From Pantoea sp. alder81 (lineage in GTDB: Bacteria > Pseudomonadota > Gammaproteobacteria > Enterobacterales > Enterobacteriaceae): a stretch of DNA of 64,000 bases. A model generated the notes under the pieces. The model searched no databases, had not been told where the DNA came from, and saw only the letters and a program-made list of their open reading frames with translations. Below are positions 7,487 through 16,640 of this stretch, one piece after another. The stretch's first letter is position 1. Every line of letters begins with the position of its first letter. The DNA is taken from positions 434,001 to 498,000 of the forward strand of contig NZ_JAIUDA010000002.1 of the NCBI RefSeq assembly GCF_020179835.1, given 5' to 3'. The position numbers were made by a program, and so were the translations under genes.

Positions 7487-8869
7487 GTGAACAGAGATTC
7501 CCTCCTTTATCCCCTTCGCAACCCGCAAAATACCGAGCACGACAGTGCCTTGTGGAACTGGGCGCAAAACACCGTGGTGGGCCAGCGTGAGCAAGTCCAT
7601 CAGCCGCAAAACGAAGCCGAACTGCAACAGCTGCTGAGTTCGTCAACAGGCAAAGTGCGCGTCATCGGCAGCCGTTTATCACCCGGCCGCATGCTGTGTG
7701 TGAATGCCGACGATCTGTTACTCGACCTCAGCGCCATGCAAGGCGTATTGGGAGAGGATGACGACAGCATCACTTTCGCGGCAGGCACGCTGCTGCAGCA
7801 GGTGTTCGACGCACTCACCGCACGCAATCGCATGTTAGGCTGTTCGCCAGGCGTGATATCCGTTCAGACGCTGGCGGGCGCGATAGCGACGGGCACTCAT
7901 GGCCAGGGATTGGATCAGAGTTCACTGGCGGATGAAGTGATAAGCATCCGCATGGTTATGGCCGACGGCAGCGTGCGGGAGTTTCAACGTGGCGATAGTG
8001 ATTTCCCTGCGGCGCAAACCTCATTAGGTTCGCTGGGGATTGTGACCGCCGTGACGATGCGCACCGAGCCGTTTCGCCTGTTCACCTGCCATAAATTTGC
8101 CGAGTCTGCTGATACGCTGGAGCAGGATCTGCCGCGCTGGAATCAGCAGTATGAACTGAGCAAAGCCTGGTGGTTTGTGGATGACAACCTGATGCACGTC
8201 TGGAATGCCAACCCCGCCAGTGAAGCAGATGTCCAGGCGTGGCACGCCAATGGCGGCGAGGTGATCGAGCATGGCGATGACACTGACAGCAGTCTGAATG
8301 ACACCATCGATCAGACGCTGGCGCACATGCATCGTGATACGCAGATTGAAGGCAAAGGCGGTAAACAATTCCGTACGGTCACGCGATTCCGCGATTTCAC
8401 TGACCTCAGCGGCGACATCTACCAGCTGTTTTGTCGCGGTATTGCCGTGCCGCAAATCAACGTGGAAATTGGCGTGCCGTTAGAAAAAACGCCACTTATC
8501 ATCAGCAAAATCAAAGCCTGGTACGCGGAGAATCATCCGCACATGCACTACCCCATCATCCTGCGTTGCACTGGCGCGTCGGAAGCCTGGCTCAGTCCGG
8601 CTTATCAACACCCCACCTGCTTCTTTGGCTTTGTGGTCTATTACGCCGATGACGGTTCGCTGTCTCAGGACGGTCTGCATTTCCTTACCGAAGTGGAGAA
8701 GCTGCTGGCGGCAGAGGGCGGCCGACCGCACTGGGGCAAATATTACGATCCGCAGCGCTACAGCTGGCGTGACATCTATCCGCAGTGGGATGCGTTCCGC
8801 GCGGTACGCGAGCGGCTGGATCCGCAGCATCGTTTTAGCAATGACTATATTACGGCGCTATTTGATTGA
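7487..8869 (+). CDS. FAD-linked sugar-1,4-lactone oxidase-like protein
   Basis: This 460-aa flavoprotein is of the vanillyl-alcohol-oxidase / D-arabinono-1,4-lactone oxidase type. The PCMH FAD domain covers ~30-205 (GKVRVIGSRLSPG, LAGAIATGTHGQG, TSLGSLGIVTAVTMR). The ALO-type C-terminal domain ends with HWGKYYD and RLDPQHRFSNDYI, where the HWGK motif is characteristic. The start is GTG at 7487 with AAGGA upstream. It probably oxidises an aldonolactone or sugar alcohol using O2, but the substrate is not known. The GT8 gene begins 19 bp downstream, so the two are likely one transcript. Confidence 0.8.
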   Translation: MNRDSLLYPLRNPQNTEHDSALWNWAQNTVVGQREQVHQPQNEAELQQLLSSSTGKVRVIGSRLSPGRMLCVNADDLLLDLSAMQGVLGEDDDSITFAAGTLLQQVFDALTARNRMLGCSPGVISVQTLAGAIATGTHGQGLDQSSLADEVISIRMVMADGSVREFQRGDSDFPAAQTSLGSLGIVTAVTMRTEPFRLFTCHKFAESADTLEQDLPRWNQQYELSKAWWFVDDNLMHVWNANPASEADVQAWHANGGEVIEHGDDTDSSLNDTIDQTLAHMHRDTQIEGKGGKQFRTVTRFRDFTDLSGDIYQLFCRGIAVPQINVEIGVPLEKTPLIISKIKAWYAENHPHMHYPIILRCTGASEAWLSPAYQHPTCFFGFVVYYADDGSLSQDGLHFLTEVEKLLAAEGGRPHWGKYYDPQRYSWRDIYPQWDAFRAVRERLDPQHRFSNDYITALFD

Positions 8870-8888
8870 ATTTTACGGGGGAGAAATT

Positions 8889-9716
8889 ATGTATGCATGG
8901 GTAACACTGCTGACGCAGCCGGACTATTTTATCGGCGTAAAAGCACTGCACCGATCGCTAAAACGCAGCGAAACCGCATGGCCCTTAATTGTCATGGTCA
9001 CTGATGCGATTGATATCGAAACGCGTGAAGCCCTACAGGAATTGGGATGTGTGATTCACCCGGTTGAACCGTTGCTGCCCAGCGCCGACCTGGAGCAGCA
9101 CTACGCTTCTGCTCAATTCGGCGAAGTGTGGAGCAAACTGCGCGCATGGGAATTGACCGGCTGCGATCGCGTGGTGTTTCTCGATGCCGATATGCTGGTG
9201 CTGCGCAATATGGATGAGCTGTTTACGCTGGATTTGGGCGATCACGCTTTGGCCGCCTGCCACGCCTGCCGCTGCAATCCCAACAAGATCGCCAGTTATC
9301 CTGCCAGCTGGCAGCCTGAGAACTGTCACTATACCTGGCAGGATCGCGGTGAGCCGGCGCCCGCCAGTCTTGACCGTTATCTGAATGGCGGCTTTTTGGT
9401 GCTCGAACCGGATGAAGAGGTGTTTAACTGGCTACAGCAAAAAGTCGCCGCCATCACTGATTTACGCCGCTATCCGTTCTCTGAACAGGATTTGCTTAAT
9501 GAAGTGTTTGAGAATCGCTGGCTGCCGCTGCCGTATATTTACAACGCACTGAAAACGCTGCCGTTCCAGCACAGCGCTATGTGGCAAGAGGATGAAGTGA
9601 AGAATCTGCACTTTATTCTGGCTAAGCCATGGAAACGCGACCTCAACCAACCCGAAAGTGAGCGCGACCGCTACTACGCATTGGATAAGCTGTGGTGGGA
9701 GTTAGGGGTTAATTAA
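8889..9716 (+). CDS. GT8 glycogenin-like glycosyltransferase
   Basis: This 275-aa protein resembles glycosyltransferase family 8 enzymes of the glycogenin/galactinol-synthase branch. Seen: MYAWVTLLTQPDYFIGVKAL at the N-terminus, the metal-binding DAD in RVVFLDADMLVLRN (D99, D101), YLNGGFLVLEP, SEQDLLNEVF and the C-terminal HFILAKPW. The start at 8889 is preceded by GGGGGAG; a longer in-frame opening from 8625 lies inside the preceding gene and is rejected. Such enzymes transfer sugars from nucleotide sugars with retention. The acceptor is unknown. Confidence 0.82.
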   Translation: MYAWVTLLTQPDYFIGVKALHRSLKRSETAWPLIVMVTDAIDIETREALQELGCVIHPVEPLLPSADLEQHYASAQFGEVWSKLRAWELTGCDRVVFLDADMLVLRNMDELFTLDLGDHALAACHACRCNPNKIASYPASWQPENCHYTWQDRGEPAPASLDRYLNGGFLVLEPDEEVFNWLQQKVAAITDLRRYPFSEQDLLNEVFENRWLPLPYIYNALKTLPFQHSAMWQEDEVKNLHFILAKPWKRDLNQPESERDRYYALDKLWWELGVN

Positions 9717-9756
9717 GAAAAGAGGCGCACTTTGTAAAGTGCGCCTCTTTAATTTT
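9717..9756 (+). terminator. Bidirectional intrinsic terminator
   Basis: A perfect stem AGAGGCGCACTTT / AAAGTGCGCCTCT (9721-9747 with short loop) is flanked by A-rich and T-rich sequence. It lies between the converging GT8 gene and LLM gene and can serve both. Confidence 0.85.
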
Positions 9757-10783
9757 AACGCCAGCCCAGCGCCGGTGCCGGTGCCACGTGGGTCAGGATG
9801 CTTTCCATCACGTGCGCACAGTAATCCACGCCTAACTGGTTCGGGATGGTGAGCAGCAGCGTATCTGCCTCTGCAATCCCTTCGTCCTGCGACAGCTGTT
9901 TGATCAGCTGCTCTGGCTCGGCTGCGTAGCTACGACCAAAGATGGCGCGGGTTTTCTCATCGAGGAAGCCTACGGAATCCTTATCTTGTCCGCTGCGACC
10001 AAAGTAAGCACGGTCGGTGTCATTGGTCAGCGCAAAGATGCTGCGGCTCACTGAAACGCGCGGGGCACGTTGGTGTCCAGCCGCTTCCCAGGCTTCACGG
10101 TAGGCGCGGATCTGCTTCGCCTGCTGGATGTGGAACGGTTCGCCGGTTTCATCATCTTTCAACGTCGAGCTTTGCAGATTCATGCCCTGCTGAGCTGCCC
10201 AGATGGACGTCGCATTTGAACCTGAACCCCACCAGATACGCTCACGCAGACCTTCTGAGAACGGCTCAAGACGCAGCAGTCCCGGCGGGTTTGGGAACAT
10301 CGGCTGTGGATTCGGTTTAGCAAAACCTTCACCGCGCAGCACTTCCAGCAACTCTTCGGTGTGACGACGTCCCATATCGGCATCGGTTTCACCCTCTTTT
10401 GGGTTAAAACCAAAGTAGCGATAGCCTTCGATCACCTGCTCCGGGGAGCCACGGCTCAGACCGAGTTGCAGACGACCGTTAGAAATCAGGTCTGCCGCAC
10501 CGGCATCTTCCGCCATATACAGCGGGTTTTCATAGCGCATATCGATCACGCCGGTACCGATTTCGATGCGATTGGTTTTCGCGCCGACCGCTGCCAGCAG
10601 TGGGAACGGTGAACTCAGCTGGCGAGCAAAGTGGTGAACACGGAAGTAAGCGCCATCCGCCCCCAGCTCTTCCGCCGCCACTGCTAAATCAATCGATTGC
10701 AGCAACACGTCCTGAGCGGAACGGGTGGCTGACTGTGATGACGGGGTCCAGTGACCAAAGGATAAGAAGCCAATCTTTTTCAT
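9755..10783 (-). CDS. LLM-class flavin-dependent oxidoreductase
   Basis: This 342-aa protein is of the luciferase-like monooxygenase fold. Seen: MKKIGFLSFGHW, AAEELGADGAYFRVHHF (~36-52), AAVGAKTNRIEIGTGVIDMRYENPLYMAEDAGAADL and RLQLGLSRGSPEQVIEG. The start at 10783 has GGAG 8 bp upstream; an in-frame ATG further upstream is less likely. It is a single gene between a terminator and the divergent desaturase. It probably uses FMNH2 or F420-like flavin chemistry on a small molecule; the substrate is unknown. Confidence 0.82.
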   Translation of the reverse strand: MKKIGFLSFGHWTPSSQSATRSAQDVLLQSIDLAVAAEELGADGAYFRVHHFARQLSSPFPLLAAVGAKTNRIEIGTGVIDMRYENPLYMAEDAGAADLISNGRLQLGLSRGSPEQVIEGYRYFGFNPKEGETDADMGRRHTEELLEVLRGEGFAKPNPQPMFPNPPGLLRLEPFSEGLRERIWWGSGSNATSIWAAQQGMNLQSSTLKDDETGEPFHIQQAKQIRAYREAWEAAGHQRAPRVSVSRSIFALTNDTDRAYFGRSGQDKDSVGFLDEKTRAIFGRSYAAEPEQLIKQLSQDEGIAEADTLLLTIPNQLGVDYCAHVMESILTHVAPAPALGWR

Positions 10784-11000
10784 GGTGAAATTCTCCAGGG
10801 GGACCGCACTGGCCCGCATATGATGCATTAGGTTTCGATGAAGAAAGGTTACGCCAGCCTTGAGGTGACTGATAGCCAATAGTTTTCGCGCGCTTCATCA
10901 ACATTTTTGTATAAGTCATAAAAACACGGTCTTTGTGTTTATCACGGTGATCAATCATCGTGCGGAGCATTCATCCGTTTCGCAGGTTTATGGCATCCTC

Positions 11001-12050
11001 ATGGCAAACGACTATATCCACGCACAGCAGCGTGAAGTGGTGCATCAACTGGGCCGCAGCTGGCTGTGGCGCAGTGAGCTACCCACCTGGGCTTTAATGG
11101 TGACGGTGTACAGCGGCTGGTTCGCCTGCGTGATTTACTGGCAAACGCTGGGACTGTTCGCCACCACTCTGCTGCTGATTGTGTTGACCACCTGGTATAT
11201 GTCGCTGCAGCATGAGCTGATCCATGGCCATCCCACGCGTTTCCCTCGGCTCAACCAGCTGTTTGGCACCCTGCCGCTGGCGGTGTGGTATCCCTATGGG
11301 CTGTATCGCGATTCGCATCTGGCACATCACCGCAATCACACCCTGACCGACCCGGATGAAGATCCGGAAACCTATTACCTTTCACCGGAACGCTGGGCGC
11401 AGCTCAAACCGTGGCAGCAGCGCGTGATTCATCTGCGCAATACTTTTCCCGGCCGTTTACTGCTGGGTCCGCTACTGGATATCGCGGCCACGTTGAAGAT
11501 GATGCTGCTGGCGCGGGACCGTGTAGCTATCAGCATGTGGGTGATTCATCTCGCACTACTGGCGGGGCTTTTTTACTGGATGCAGCAGCAAGGATTGTCG
11601 CCGCTGTGGTTCGTGGTTGCCGTCAGTTATCCGGCATTGGCACTGACCAAAATACGTTCTTTCTACGAACATCGGGCAGAAGAAGCGCCGCTGGCACGCT
11701 CCGTGAATAACGAAGCCGCGTGGCCGTGGCGTTTGCTGTTCCTGAATCTCAACTATCATTCTGTACATCACGATCTGCCCGGTTTGCCATGGTACGGTTT
11801 GCGCAAAGTCTATCTGCTGTATCGCGACGGCTACCATCAGCGCAATCATGGTTTCCGCGTCGCCGGTTATGGCGAGTGGTTGCTGCGCTTCTGGCGCAAA
11901 CCGGTCAACGTTAACGCCCATCCGGGAACGCACAAGGATGCACAGCATGCCGATCATTTCATTGCCGATGTACGACATTCACCCTCCGACGACGCTTGGC
12001 CTGACCGCAGCGCTAACGACGCTGCTGAAACAACGCGGCGTGCAGGCTGA
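11001..12050 (+). CDS. Fatty-acid desaturase family membrane protein
   Basis: This 349-aa di-iron membrane protein shows the three histidine boxes of the family: HELIH (~71-75), HLAHHRNH (~107-114) and HSVHHDLP (~254-261). Hydrophobic segments lie around 30-70 and 160-210. It probably introduces a double bond into an acyl chain or hydroxylates a lipid. The ATG at 11001 is chosen, with an in-frame upstream start at 10935 possible. The last ~35 residues run through the beginning of the next gene in another frame (104-bp overlap) and look non-conserved. The stop may therefore have been lost, extending the protein. Confidence 0.78.
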   Translation: MANDYIHAQQREVVHQLGRSWLWRSELPTWALMVTVYSGWFACVIYWQTLGLFATTLLLIVLTTWYMSLQHELIHGHPTRFPRLNQLFGTLPLAVWYPYGLYRDSHLAHHRNHTLTDPDEDPETYYLSPERWAQLKPWQQRVIHLRNTFPGRLLLGPLLDIAATLKMMLLARDRVAISMWVIHLALLAGLFYWMQQQGLSPLWFVVAVSYPALALTKIRSFYEHRAEEAPLARSVNNEAAWPWRLLFLNLNYHSVHHDLPGLPWYGLRKVYLLYRDGYHQRNHGFRVAGYGEWLLRFWRKPVNVNAHPGTHKDAQHADHFIADVRHSPSDDAWPDRSANDAAETTRRAG

Positions 12051-12732
12051 GGTTGAGTGGCACACCGATCTGTTACCACACTGGCGCGACGATAATGTGC
12101 TGTTAAGCCAGACCTGCGGTTATCCGCTGGTGAAATCTTTGCCTGACGTTCAGCTGGTCGGCGCGTTTCAATCCAACGCGCAAGGCTGTGAGGGACTGCG
12201 CTATCGCAGTTGGTTGGTGGCACGCAAGGAGGATGAAAATCTTACCCTGAGCGATTTTCGTGGCCGCCGCGCCGTATGCAACAGTGATGACTCGCACTCG
12301 GGCTACAACTCGCTGCGCTACGTGATAGCGCCACTGGCACACGATGGCGCATTTTTTAGTGATACGCAGTTAAGTGGCAGCCATCGTCAATCGCTGGCCG
12401 CGTTGCGTGAACAACGTGCGGATATCGCAGCGATTGACTGCATCACCTGGGCGCTGTTGCGTGCTCATCACCCTGAAGAACTGGCCGGGCTAGAGATTAT
12501 CGGCGAGACCCCGCTGTGTGCGGCACTGCCGTTAATTACTTCAGCGAAAACCGACCCCAAAACGCTTGAGCATCTGCGCAGCGCACTGACCGAACTCACT
12601 ATCGATAAGAAGTATCAGCAGCTGCTGCTAGCGAGTCTGATCAGCGGTTTTGCGATACCAGAACGGGCATTCTACGATGAGGTGAAAGCGTGGGAAGATC
12701 AGGCTGCGGAGTATGGTGTGACGGCACTTTGA
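11947..12732 (+). CDS. PhnD/SsuA-like binding-fold protein without signal peptide
   Basis: This 261-aa protein resembles phosphate/phosphonate-type ABC substrate-binding proteins (COG3221-like): MPIISLPMYDIHPP, LLSQTCGYPLVKSL, GRRAVCNSDDSHSGYNSLR (ligand-loop region) and REQRADIAAIDCITWALL. It lacks any signal peptide and has no permease or ATPase beside it, so a cytoplasmic or sensor role is possible. The ATG at 11947 is chosen for AAGGA 8 bp upstream; it overlaps the desaturase end by 104 bp. Confidence 0.75.
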   Translation: MPIISLPMYDIHPPTTLGLTAALTTLLKQRGVQAEVEWHTDLLPHWRDDNVLLSQTCGYPLVKSLPDVQLVGAFQSNAQGCEGLRYRSWLVARKEDENLTLSDFRGRRAVCNSDDSHSGYNSLRYVIAPLAHDGAFFSDTQLSGSHRQSLAALREQRADIAAIDCITWALLRAHHPEELAGLEIIGETPLCAALPLITSAKTDPKTLEHLRSALTELTIDKKYQQLLLASLISGFAIPERAFYDEVKAWEDQAAEYGVTAL

Positions 12733-12852
12733 TTGCCTCTGCAGTTTTTTTGACGATGCGAGCCTGCAGTCCACAGCACCTTTGTTGATGAAAAGATGCT
12801 GTGGCCAGAACGTGGGTGCTCCTTTTGTTCACCTAAGCTTAGGATTCTCCGG

Positions 12853-14193
12853 TTAAGCCACGATTTGTTGACGGCGCTGTGCGGCAAACTGGTTTTCCGG
12901 TTCGGCTAATCCCAGATTCTCACGCAGGGTATCGCCCTCATACTCGGTGCGATAAATCCCGCGCGCCTGCAATAGCGGGATCACCTGCTCAACGAAATCA
13001 TCAAATGCAGTCGGTGTTCCACCGCGTACGATAAAGCCGTCGGTCGCGCCCTCCAGGAACCACTGCGCTAATCCGTCTGCCACCTGCTGTGCAGTGCCGA
13101 GGAAACTCGGACGCGGAGTGGCTTCCTCCAGCGCGGCCTGACGCAAGGTTAAACCGTGCTCACGCGCATTCTGCTTAATCTTATCGGTGGTGCTGCGGAA
13201 GCTGTTTGCTCCGAGATCGCCAATCTCCGGGAAGGGTTCATCCAGTGCATACTGACTGAAATCGTGATGCTCGAAGTAGCGCCCCAAATACTCCAGCGCT
13301 TTATCAATGGTCACCAGCTCGGCGGTTTGCTGATAACGGCGCTCGGCGTCCTGTTCCGTGTCCCCAATGATCACGCTAATGCCCTGGAACACGCGGATAT
13401 CATCGGCATCACGGCCACGCGCCACCAGGCGACGTCGCACGTCTTCACGAAACTCACGCGCCTCTTCCAGCGTCTCCTGGCGGGTGTAAATCGCATCCGC
13501 GGCTTCAGCAGCAAAAACTTTACCCGCCTCAGAAGCCCCAGCCTGGAACACAATTGGCCGTCCCTGCGGTGAGCGGCCAACATTTAACGGCCCCTGCACG
13601 GCAAAATATTTTCCCTTGTGGTTGAGGGTATGCAGCTTGTCTGCATCAAAGAATTGTCCGCTGGCCTTATCACGCACGAAGGCATCCTGTTCCCACGAGT
13701 CCCACAGCCCTTTCGCCACCTGCAAGTATTCGCTGGCAACGCGGTAGCGCTCATCGTGCTCCGGATGGGTAGCGCGTGAGAAGTTTTTCGCTGAGCCTTC
13801 CAGCGGCGAGGTCACCACATTCCAGCCAACCCGCCCACCACTCAGTTGATCGAGGCTGGCAAACTGACGCGCCACGGTAAACGGCTCGCTGTATGAGGTG
13901 GAGAGCGTTGCCACTAACCCAATTTTCTGCGTCACCAGTGAGAGTGCGGAGAGCAAGGTGATCGGCTCAAATCGGTTAAGGAAGTGGGGAATCGACTGCG
14001 GCGTGATGTACAGCCCATCGGCAACGAACAGGAAATCGATCTTCGCCTGTTCGGCTTTACGCGCCAGATCCAGCACGTAATCGACGTTGATGCTGGCATC
14101 GGCCACCGCATCTGGATGACGCCATGCCGACATGTTGCCGGAGACACCTTGAATAATCGCCCCCAGCCGCAGCTGGCGTTGTGTTTGACTCAT
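12853..14193 (-). CDS. NtaA/SnaA/DszA-family FMN-dependent monooxygenase
   Basis: This 446-aa protein is the second NtaA-type monooxygenase of the window. Signatures: [15 protein letters not shown] (~52-66), [51 protein letters not shown], the [15 protein letters not shown] segment and the C-terminal [24 protein letters not shown]. It is the last gene of the ABC-transporter operon, 12 bp after the ATPase gene, which suggests it oxidises the imported substrate. Reduced FMN must come from a reductase encoded elsewhere. S-alkyl or sulfonated compounds are the likely substrates, by inference. Confidence 0.86.
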   Translation of the reverse strand: MSQTQRQLRLGAIIQGVSGNMSAWRHPDAVADASINVDYVLDLARKAEQAKIDFLFVADGLYITPQSIPHFLNRFEPITLLSALSLVTQKIGLVATLSTSYSEPFTVARQFASLDQLSGGRVGWNVVTSPLEGSAKNFSRATHPEHDERYRVASEYLQVAKGLWDSWEQDAFVRDKASGQFFDADKLHTLNHKGKYFAVQGPLNVGRSPQGRPIVFQAGASEAGKVFAAEAADAIYTRQETLEEAREFREDVRRRLVARGRDADDIRVFQGISVIIGDTEQDAERRYQQTAELVTIDKALEYLGRYFEHHDFSQYALDEPFPEIGDLGANSFRSTTDKIKQNAREHGLTLRQAALEEATPRPSFLGTAQQVADGLAQWFLEGATDGFIVRGGTPTAFDDFVEQVIPLLQARGIYRTEYEGDTLRENLGLAEPENQFAAQRRQQIVA

Positions 14194-14205
14194 AACATGC
14201 TCCTG

Positions 14206-15810
14206 TTAAGCGTGTGCGGGCTGCCAGTCGGGTATCACCGGCAACGCCTGAAGTAGTTTTTGTGTCCACGGATGCTGCGGTGCGGCAAACACCTGGGTTA
14301 GCGCCCCGCTCTCTACGATGTGACCGTTTTGCATCACCAGCACGCGATCCGCCAGATGCTGGATCACACCGAGATCGTGAGAGATAAACAGCAGTGCGGT
14401 GCCATGTTCGGCCTGCATCTCTGCCAGCAGATCCAGCACCTGCGCCTGCACCGAGACATCCAGCGCACTCACCGGCTCATCAGCCACCAGCAGTGCCGGA
14501 TTCGGCGCAAAGGCGCGCGCAATGGCGACACGTTGTCGCTGCCCGCCGGAGAGTTGTTGCGGGTAGCGCTGCAGGAAGCGGTCACCAAGCTGCACTTCAT
14601 CCAGTAACTGGCGCACGCGCTGACGTCGTGCATCGCCATACATACCGACGCTGTCGAGGCTCTCGCCGATAAGTTTCTCTACCGTGTAGCGTGGATCGAA
14701 CGAGCTAAACGGGTCCTGCGCGATCAGCTGCAGCCGGGCACGGCGTGCTCGACGCGCCTTCTCTGGCAAGCGATCCCAGCGTTCACCTTCCAGTTGCAGC
14801 GTGCCGCTGTCGGGTTCGGTTAAGCCCATCACCACTTTCACCAGCGAGGTTTTGCCCGAGCCGGATTCGCCGACCACCCCCAGGGTTTCTCCGGCGTGCA
14901 GGGTGAAATTGATATTGTTGAGCACCTGACGGTCGCCGTAGGCTTTATTCAGGTTGATGCCCTCCAGCAGCGGTGTTTTGCCCGGCTTTGGGCGCGCGGG
15001 TAACGGTGTGGGTTCGGTGGCACTTAAGCGCAGCCCGCGCGTGGCGGGGGTTGGCACCGCGCGTAGCAGGCGCTGTGTCCAGGCATGTTGTGGGCGATTG
15101 AGCAGCGGCCCGCTCGCGCCCTGCTCCACCACTTCGCCATCGCGCATTACCAGCACGCGGTCCGCCAGCTCCGCCACCACTGCCAGATCGTGACTGATCA
15201 GCAGTAAGCCATGCCCGTCACGGCGGCGCTGAGCCAGCAGTTGCAGGATCTGGCGCTGCACGGTCATATCCAGTGCGGTTGTCGGCTCATCGGCAAGCAA
15301 TAACGTTGGACTGCCCGCCAGCGCGGTGGCAATCAGCGCACGCTGGCGTTGGCCGCCGGAGAGCTGGTGCGGATAACGCGCCAGGCGACTCTCAGCATCA
15401 TGAATACCTGCCGCTTTTAGCAGAGCCAGGCTCTTTTCCTCAATCGCATCACGATGTCCTGCGGCATTGAGCGCATCGCTGAGTTGCTGCCCAATACGGC
15501 GTAAAGGATCGAGGGAGACCAGCGCATCCTGCAACACATAGCCGATGCGACGCCCGCGCAGCGTGAACCAGTCCTGCCGAGTGGCCTGACGCATATCACG
15601 TCCATCAATGGTGAAACGATCGGCGCTCAGCACCGCGCCGTCGGGCAATAAACCCAGCAAACTGCGGGCGGTCAGGGTTTTACCCGAACCAGACTCACCG
15701 ACTAACGCCACTGACTCACCCGGCAAAACCTGTAAGTTGAGGTTTTTCACCACCTGCTGTGGACCAAAGCGGATGCTGAGATTTTGAATATCGATAAAGG
15801 GTTGGCTCAT
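14206..15810 (-). CDS. Fused dipeptide-type ABC ATPase (two nucleotide-binding domains)
   Basis: This 534-aa protein joins DppD-like and DppF-like ATPases, as in GsiA and YejF. Domain 1 (~1-255) has GESGSGKTLTARS, LSGGQRQRALIATAL and LLLADEPTTALD. Domain 2 (~275-534) has GESGSGKTSLVKV, LSGGQRQRVAIARAF and LLVADEPVSALD, with ISHDLAVV and ISHDLGVI H-loops. It powers the importer formed with the two adjacent permeases. Its start overlaps the DppC-type gene by 4 bp. Confidence 0.9.
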   Translation of the reverse strand: MSQPFIDIQNLSIRFGPQQVVKNLNLQVLPGESVALVGESGSGKTLTARSLLGLLPDGAVLSADRFTIDGRDMRQATRQDWFTLRGRRIGYVLQDALVSLDPLRRIGQQLSDALNAAGHRDAIEEKSLALLKAAGIHDAESRLARYPHQLSGGQRQRALIATALAGSPTLLLADEPTTALDMTVQRQILQLLAQRRRDGHGLLLISHDLAVVAELADRVLVMRDGEVVEQGASGPLLNRPQHAWTQRLLRAVPTPATRGLRLSATEPTPLPARPKPGKTPLLEGINLNKAYGDRQVLNNINFTLHAGETLGVVGESGSGKTSLVKVVMGLTEPDSGTLQLEGERWDRLPEKARRARRARLQLIAQDPFSSFDPRYTVEKLIGESLDSVGMYGDARRQRVRQLLDEVQLGDRFLQRYPQQLSGGQRQRVAIARAFAPNPALLVADEPVSALDVSVQAQVLDLLAEMQAEHGTALLFISHDLGVIQHLADRVLVMQNGHIVESGALTQVFAAPQHPWTQKLLQALPVIPDWQPAHA

Positions 15811-16640
15811 GCGCTTCTTCCTTCAAAACGGGCCTGCCAGTGGCGGCCTAACGTATTCACCGCAATCACGGTCAGGGTGATAAACACGCCGGGCCACACC
15901 GCGATCCACCAGGCGTTGCGCAGATAGTTACGCCCTTCCGCCAGCATCAGGCCCCATTCGGCGGTCGGCGGTTGCGGTCCCATGCCGAGGAAGCTCAAAC
16001 CGGCGGTGCCGATAATGGCAGTACCCAAGCCGAGCGTGGCTAAAGCGGGCACCTGGGCGATGGCGTGCGGCAGAATATGGCGGGTGATTAACGTGAAGCG
16101 TGACAAGCCAAAGGTGCGCGCCTGCTCAACGTAGCCGGAGGTCATTACGGTGTAGGTTTGCGCACGCACCACGCGGGCGAAGCGCGGCACGGAGGCCACA
16201 CCTAGTGCGATAATCAGGTTATTGGTGCCGGGCCCGGTAAACGCGATCAGCATCAGTGCCAGCAGCAGATCCGGGAAGGCGGAGATCACATCCACCGCGC
16301 GGCTCAGCAGCTCATCGATCACGCCACGTGCCAGCGCGGCAGCCAGACCTAACAACGTGCCAAACAGCACCGCCAGCGCCATCGCGGCTACGCTGATCAA
16401 CAGCGAGTAGCGGCTGCCGTAAATCACACGCGTCAGCAAATCGCGCCCCAGCTGGTCGGTGCCGAGCCAGTGGGCAGCAGAAGGTGCCAGCTGCGCATTA
16501 ACCGGATCGGCCAGCAGTGGATCGTTATGGGTCAGCACGCCTGGGGCGATAACCGCGATGGCCAACAGCACCAGATAGGCTATCGCCAGCCACACGGCAG
16601 TGGGCAGTGATGAGGGAAGACGTTGCAATACCGCAATCAT
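15807..16640 (-). CDS. DppC-type ABC transporter permease
   Basis: This 277-aa inner-membrane permease has the DppC/OppC features: an N-terminal membrane helix, then HNDPLLADPVNAQLAPSAAHWLGTDQLGRDLLTRVIYGSR, and the EAA loop AQTYTVMTSGYVEQARTFGLSRFTLITRHILPHAI. The start at 16640 has GGGGAG 8 bp upstream and overlaps the stop of the preceding permease as ATGA; a start 36 bp upstream is rejected. It forms the translocation channel with the DppB-type partner. Confidence 0.88.
   Translation of the reverse strand: MIAVLQRLPSSLPTAVWLAIAYLVLLAIAVIAPGVLTHNDPLLADPVNAQLAPSAAHWLGTDQLGRDLLTRVIYGSRYSLLISVAAMALAVLFGTLLGLAAALARGVIDELLSRAVDVISAFPDLLLALMLIAFTGPGTNNLIIALGVASVPRFARVVRAQTYTVMTSGYVEQARTFGLSRFTLITRHILPHAIAQVPALATLGLGTAIIGTAGLSFLGMGPQPPTAEWGLMLAEGRNYLRNAWWIAVWPGVFITLTVIAVNTLGRHWQARFEGRSA

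Noticed and set aside
8625..8888. Extended N-terminus for the GT8 protein
   Set aside because: The extension lies wholly inside the flavoprotein gene, while the ATG at 8889 has a strong ribosome site and gives the normal family start.
12832..12843. CCTAAGCTTAGG palindrome between the PhnD-like gene and the monooxygenase
   Set aside because: Only 12 bp with no loop, T tract or second copy; too little to call a terminator or operator.
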